Positions 5,364 to 8,022 of a DNA stretch of 8,022 nt are shown piece by piece. The notes beneath the pieces were generated by a model. It was not told the DNA's origin. It searched no databases and was given only the letters and a program-made list of their open reading frames with translations. The stretch covers positions 1-8,022 of the forward strand of contig JAEXUB010000181.1 of assembly GCA_023453125.1 (NCBI GenBank), read 5' to 3'. This DNA comes from Bacteroidota bacterium (lineage in GTDB: Bacteria > Bacteroidota > Ignavibacteria > Ignavibacteriales > Melioribacteraceae). Every line of letters starts with the position of its first letter. Position 1 is the first letter of the stretch. The translations under genes and the position numbers were made by a program.

Positions 5364-6427
5364 TTAATCTCCATCATATTGTACAACTCATTGGCGGTAT
5401 TAACTGCCGATACGGCGTCTGCACCGAATCCGTCAGCCCCCATACCGCTCCAAAGGTTCGGAGCTACAGTAAACGGATATCCGCCGAGCATTATTTTTAC
5501 ATTCGGAGCACTGCTCCTTATTTTTTCAATTAATTCCGAGGCCGATCCAAGGTTAAACGTCATTGTTACCGATATTGCCACTATATGGGGTTTAATCTCT
5601 TCGATGGTTTTAATTATTCCGCTCTGCGGTGTATTGGCCCCCAGGTAATAAGAGTCCCACCCTTCAAGCTCAAATATATCGGCAACCATACGGGGGGCCA
5701 GCTCGTGCAGTTCTCCGTTTATGCAGGTTACAATTATTCTTTTGTCGTGTTTCTGCGCAGAGAACAGGTATGGATAGAGCTGCGACATAATTAATTGCGT
5801 AGCCGCGGTTATATAATGCTCCTGAGCAACATTTATTCTGCTCATCTGCCATAATCTTCCAACCTCTTTTTGTGAGGGGACAAAAATCTTCAGATAGATA
5901 TCCTTTAGCGAAATGCCCGCTTTAACCGCGCTCATTATCAGCTGAAGAGCCTCTGCTCTCTTACCGTTTATAAGAAAATCGAGATATGAACGGGCTCTTA
6001 TCTTAAACGGATTCTCCTCTGTAATAAAGGATTCTATTTCACCGGGCTGGCTCTTGTAACAATTAATTCCCCGTGTAAAATAAAGCTCGAGTAAATCCTT
6101 TTCTTCAGGTGCGAACGTTTCAATCAGCGAATCCTTAATAAGGATCAAATTTTCCACAATTCCTTTGTCGGCAATTCCTATTCCGGTAAAGTAGGTTTTC
6201 AGCCATTTCATATATTCACATAATAGAACAGGTTCCTCCGCGGCTATTGATTCTGCAATATAGCTTAAGTGGTATTCGGTATCCTGCAGATAATGCTCAA
6301 TTTTCTGTTGATTATAGTCCTGTTTTAATTTCGGATCCTGTTCAAAATGCTTTTCCATTATCTGCCGGGGAAGAGTGGATTTTAAAGAGTGTATTTTGCC
6401 TGCGATTCGCTTATTGACCGGTTCCAT
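5360..6427 (-). CDS. Cobalamin (B12)-binding sensor-like protein with CarH-type cap, no DNA-binding domain, 355 residues
   Basis: Three parts are visible. Residues 1-150 are an all-helical domain I cannot name, with a YLQDTEYHLSYIAESIA segment (46-62). Residues about 150-222 look like the four-helix B12 cap (B12-binding_2 type), with W-x9-E-H: Trp193, Glu203, His204. Residues about 228-350 are the Rossmann-like B12 domain: RIIVTC, E-x-H (Glu239, His241, the expected lower cobalt ligand), then YYLG (260-263), AISVTMTF, GGYPF and GADGFGAD. W-x9-E-H plus E-x-H is the signature of CarH-type adenosylcobalamin photoreceptors. CarH has a MerR DNA-binding domain in front; here there is none, and a histidine kinase follows by ATGA overlap. 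I infer a cobalamin-, possibly light-sensing input protein for that kinase. A methyltransferase corrinoid protein is the main alternative, but no methyltransferase is present. The start is supported by a weak GGCGGA site 8 bases upstream. Confidence 0.88.
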   Translation of the reverse strand: MEPVNKRIAGKIHSLKSTLPRQIMEKHFEQDPKLKQDYNQQKIEHYLQDTEYHLSYIAESIAAEEPVLLCEYMKWLKTYFTGIGIADKGIVENLILIKDSLIETFAPEEKDLLELYFTRGINCYKSQPGEIESFITEENPFKIRARSYLDFLINGKRAEALQLIMSAVKAGISLKDIYLKIFVPSQKEVGRLWQMSRINVAQEHYITAATQLIMSQLYPYLFSAQKHDKRIIVTCINGELHELAPRMVADIFELEGWDSYYLGANTPQSGIIKTIEEIKPHIVAISVTMTFNLGSASELIEKIRSSAPNVKIMLGGYPFTVAPNLWSGMGADGFGADAVSAVNTANELYNMMEIK

Positions 6428-6559
6428 ATCAGAAGTCCGCCGCTTTAGTTGTATTTTGTAAATTCCGTTATTGCCGGAAATCAGTTCCTGATGATTCAGA
6501 TTAATAGAACTTAAATATTTATTGTCTCTAAAGCAACATATATTTCCTACCGTTGGGGT

Positions 6560-6593
6560 TAATTAAAGAGCCTTTGCGCTTACGCTTCTTTAA
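6560..6593. repeat. Inverted repeat (element C) in the divergent promoter region
   Basis: AATTAAAGA (6561-6569) pairs with TCTTTAATT near 6587-6595 around a loop containing TTGCGCTTACG. The loop shares ACGCTTC with the loop of element A (3258-3264), but the stem sequence is unrelated. No T-run follows on either strand. Confidence 0.45.
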
Positions 6594-6644
6594 TTGGTGA
6601 GGGGCTATTTAAAGGATTGCAAATAAAGAAAGAATCTTATATTT

Positions 6645-6652
6645 TATGTTTG
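6645..6652 (+). promoter_or_regulatory. Possible Bacteroidota-type -7 promoter box
   Basis: TATGTTTG fits the TAnnTTTG consensus of Bacteroidota housekeeping promoters. The only upstream TTG (6617-6619) is 25 bases away, a little far for the -33 element. It would give a leader of roughly 115 bases for the gene at 6772. Confidence 0.25.
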
Positions 6653-6771
6653 GGAAAACAATCAGGTATTTAGATTAGTCATTGCAGGGGTATTGGTATG
6701 CCTGCAAAACAGGTTCCGGCTTATATGCTGCCGGGCAAATTTCATTATATAATAATACTGGGAGTTGTAAA

Positions 6772-7194
6772 ATGAAAAAATCATTCGCGTCTTTTATCGT
6801 AATTGTTTTTATGCTTTTATTGCATAACAGCATAGCTGCACAGGTAAATGAGAAATTAGAGGGGAAGTGGATTGAAAAAAACAATGGGAGTAAAAATGAA
6901 CAAGTGAATATTTATCATTTTTTACCCGGCGGTTCAATGGAGTTTATTAAAAAGAAAAATGAGGATTTAACTGTACAGAATGGTTCCTGGGTGCAGAAAG
7001 GGGATTCACTTACAATCACCTATTATAAAGGGATTGTGATGGTAAAAGAAGCTAAAAAAGATTATACAAAACTTCTCTACGGTGAATCAGGCAATAAAAA
7101 GGTTGAAAAAACCGAGCGGTTTTCATATAAACGGGATAAAAACGTTATAAAAATGGTAAATGGAAAGCGTGAGTTAATTTTAACTAGGGAGTAA
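6772..7194 (+). CDS. Small exported lipocalin-like protein, 140 residues
   Basis: Residues 1-23 form a signal peptide (MKKSF, then a hydrophobic core) with cleavage IAA|QV. The mature 117 residues are strand-rich, and their layout is that of small lipocalin-like domains of Bacteroidota: LEGKW at the start (Gly31, Trp33), a YHFLPGGSMEF strand pair, NGSWVQKGDSLTITY in the middle, and a closing IKMVNGKRELILTR hairpin. Such proteins fold as a small beta-barrel in the periplasm or outside the cell; the ligand, if any, is unknown. The start is the ATG at 6772, supported by GGGAG at 6760-6764, 7 bases upstream. The frame stays open upstream to a TTG at 6682, but that would bury the signal peptide. 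It is divergent from the B12/kinase operon. Family assignment is by pattern only and is tentative. Confidence 0.8.
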   Translation: MKKSFASFIVIVFMLLLHNSIAAQVNEKLEGKWIEKNNGSKNEQVNIYHFLPGGSMEFIKKKNEDLTVQNGSWVQKGDSLTITYYKGIVMVKEAKKDYTKLLYGESGNKKVEKTERFSYKRDKNVIKMVNGKRELILTRE

Positions 7195-7519
7195 ATATAA
7201 TATCCGGAGCTTGTACCTCGAATTATAAGCGAAATACATAAAATAAGACCAAAATAATTTCTTTAAGATATTTGGTAAGTGTTTTATCACCGTCAATAGA
7301 GTGCGGGGGTAATGATAAAACAGAAATGATTCTAAGGATTGTGGAGAGTGCGGTTTTAAGAAATAATAACAAAAGGTGAAGTTTTTATGATATCCCAAAA
7401 CATCCTGCATTGGAATAATTAGAAATATTCATCAATCCGGCGTTATGGTTGGCGCTGCGGGATGCCGGAACGATGAATATATATAAACAGACAGATAAAC
7501 TTATGGAATTGCTAAAAAC
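7195..7519. other. Intergenic region before the beta-propeller-like gene
   Basis: This 325-base, A/T-rich stretch has no intact gene and no clear terminator for the gene ending at 7194. Its right part carries the long interrupted hairpin at 7425-7480. Short protein-like runs occur in two plus-strand frames between about 7201 and 7523 but are broken by a frame change and two stops, so at most this is an old gene remnant. Confidence 0.45.
7425..7480. repeat. Long interrupted inverted repeat (element D) upstream of the beta-propeller-like gene
   Basis: ATATTCATC (7425-7433) pairs with GATGAATAT (7472-7480). After a 2-by-2 mismatch (AA/AC), TCCGGC (7436-7441) pairs with GCCGGA (7464-7469). The 22-base loop contains GGCGCTGCG, close to the GGCGCTGTG of element B. 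No T-run follows, so it is not a standard terminator. It ends 39 bases before the next start codon. Confidence 0.65.
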
Positions 7520-8022
7520 ATGAGAAGAGTCGTTTTGTTTCTGCTTATCAGTATTTTATGTTCATTCAGTCGGATTTCGGCCCAAAAAAATCCGAACAAA
7601 CAGTTTAACGAGTATTTTGAATTATTTAAAAAGATACATATTCCTAACGACCTTATAGTTAGCGATATTACTTCTATAGATTTATTTGAAGATAGAATAT
7701 TGCTGGTAGACGGACGTGGTAAAAATGCATATTTATTTAATCTTTCTGGTAAGCTCATAAAGCAACTCCATTCCGATGAATGTCATCCCGGTATTAATTG
7801 GTTACCCTACAGAGCATACTTTAATAAAAAAGGGGATGTATATGTTATAATCTCATCTCCTCCCTGGGGATTTAGATTTGATAAAAAGGGTAAATGCCTG
7901 GGTCCGGTCGACCGAACCTTCCTGGGAACTTATTGGTATACTTTTAAGTCGGACAATACAATAATCGGATATAACAGGACTAATAAAAACAATACAAATT
8001 CCCTTATTGCAATGGATGGGGC
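7520..8022 (+). CDS. Exported protein resembling six-bladed beta-propellers (3' truncated)
   Basis: An ATG at 7520 opens a frame that runs to the window edge without a stop; 167 residues are visible. Residues 1-21 form a signal peptide (MRRVVLFLLISILCSF) with cleavage ISA|QK. The mature part starts a repeated strand pattern: IVSDITSIDLFEDRILLVDGRGKNAYLFNLSGKLIKQL, then AYFNKKGDVYVI and GFRFDKKGKCLG. A short hydrophobic strand, then a D-x-x-G-K turn, then another strand is typical of NHL-like and six-bladed beta-propeller proteins common in Bacteroidota. These are periplasmic or surface proteins, often of unknown ligand. The ribosome site is weak (GGAA at 7505-7508, 11 bases away). The rest of the propeller lies beyond the window, so the type is a tentative call. 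Confidence 0.75.
   Translation, partial: MRRVVLFLLISILCSFSRISAQKNPNKQFNEYFELFKKIHIPNDLIVSDITSIDLFEDRILLVDGRGKNAYLFNLSGKLIKQLHSDECHPGINWLPYRAYFNKKGDVYVIISSPPWGFRFDKKGKCLGPVDRTFLGTYWYTFKSDNTIIGYNRTNKNNTNSLIAMDG

Larger units (their letters stand above)
6428..6771. other. Divergent intergenic region between the B12/kinase operon and the lipocalin-like gene
   Basis: This 344-base stretch must contain promoters for both directions. It holds two small hairpins near the minus-strand start (TTCCG/CGGAA at 6463-6479 and ATCAG/CTGAT at 6480-6492). A longer A/T-rich inverted repeat lies at 6560-6593. A possible Bacteroidota-type -7 box on the plus strand is TATGTTTG (6645-6652). Two small G/C hairpins in the plus-strand leader are CCTG/CAGG (6701-6713) and CCGGC/GCCGG (6716-6734). 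No B12-box (GCCACTG-like) or other known riboswitch core is visible ahead of the cobalamin-binding gene. No complete gene is present. Confidence 0.5.

Noticed and set aside
5360..6427. Corrinoid protein of a methyltransferase system
   Set aside because: There is no methyltransferase nearby, the metal loop has E-x-H instead of D-x-H, the W-x9-E-H cap motif is CarH-like, and the gene is coupled to a kinase.
6428..6600. Cobalamin riboswitch ahead of the B12-binding protein gene
   Set aside because: No GCCACTG-like B12 box or its expected stems are visible on the minus strand.
6682..6771. TTG at 6682 as the start of the lipocalin-like gene
   Set aside because: It would add 30 residues before a perfect signal peptide, and the ATG at 6772 has a well-spaced GGGAG site.
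7473..7523. Sixteen-codon leader peptide overlapping the beta-propeller gene start
   Set aside because: The frame has no ribosome site and its start lies in the hairpin arm; it is noted only as part of a possible gene remnant.

Overview
The window most likely comes from a member of the Ignavibacteria/Chlorobi side of the Bacteroidota (FCB) group, of moderate to low G+C. Three things point there. The gene running in from the left edge ends in a type-A Por/type IX secretion (T9SS) sorting domain of the kind common in Ignavibacteria. Every visible signal peptide is cut just before a glutamine, as the Bacteroidota 'Q-rule' predicts. The rest of the content (OmpA-like peptidoglycan binder, DoxX-like membrane protein, lipocalin-like and six-bladed beta-propeller-like secreted proteins) is typical of that group. 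The placement is inferred from protein style, not from a marker gene.

Layout. Bases 1-237 hold the end of a T9SS cargo protein, followed by a strong terminator. Bases 573-2250 hold two closely spaced genes for exported proteins of unknown function. Bases 2366-3211 encode an exported OmpA-domain protein. A decayed copy of its 3' end lies about 104 bases downstream with a hairpin element in between, then a second strong terminator. Bases 3525-4001 encode a four-helix DoxX-family membrane protein, preceded by two short palindromes. The next two genes are on the minus strand, transcribed from 6427 down to 4176. They are a cobalamin-binding protein and a soluble histidine kinase, joined by an ATGA overlap and closed by a minus-strand terminator. 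On the plus strand again are a small lipocalin-like exported protein (6772-7194) and the start of a beta-propeller-like exported protein (7520 to the right edge).

The most interesting unit is the minus-strand pair. The first protein has an unassigned helical N-terminal domain, then a CarH/MerR-type B12 helical cap with a W-x9-E-H motif, then a B12-binding Rossmann domain with E-x-H. It has no DNA-binding domain. The second is a membrane-free kinase with a PAS-like N-terminal region, a coiled coil and intact HisKA and HATPase parts. The overlap suggests the two act together, so my reading is a cobalamin-based (possibly light-responsive) input module for a histidine kinase. No response regulator is visible, so the output is unknown.

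The intergenic regions are rich in inverted repeats. Two of them (3241-3280 and 4073-4122) are clearly related to each other and look like a dispersed repeat family. I found no tRNA, rRNA, CRISPR array, transposase or recognisable riboswitch.
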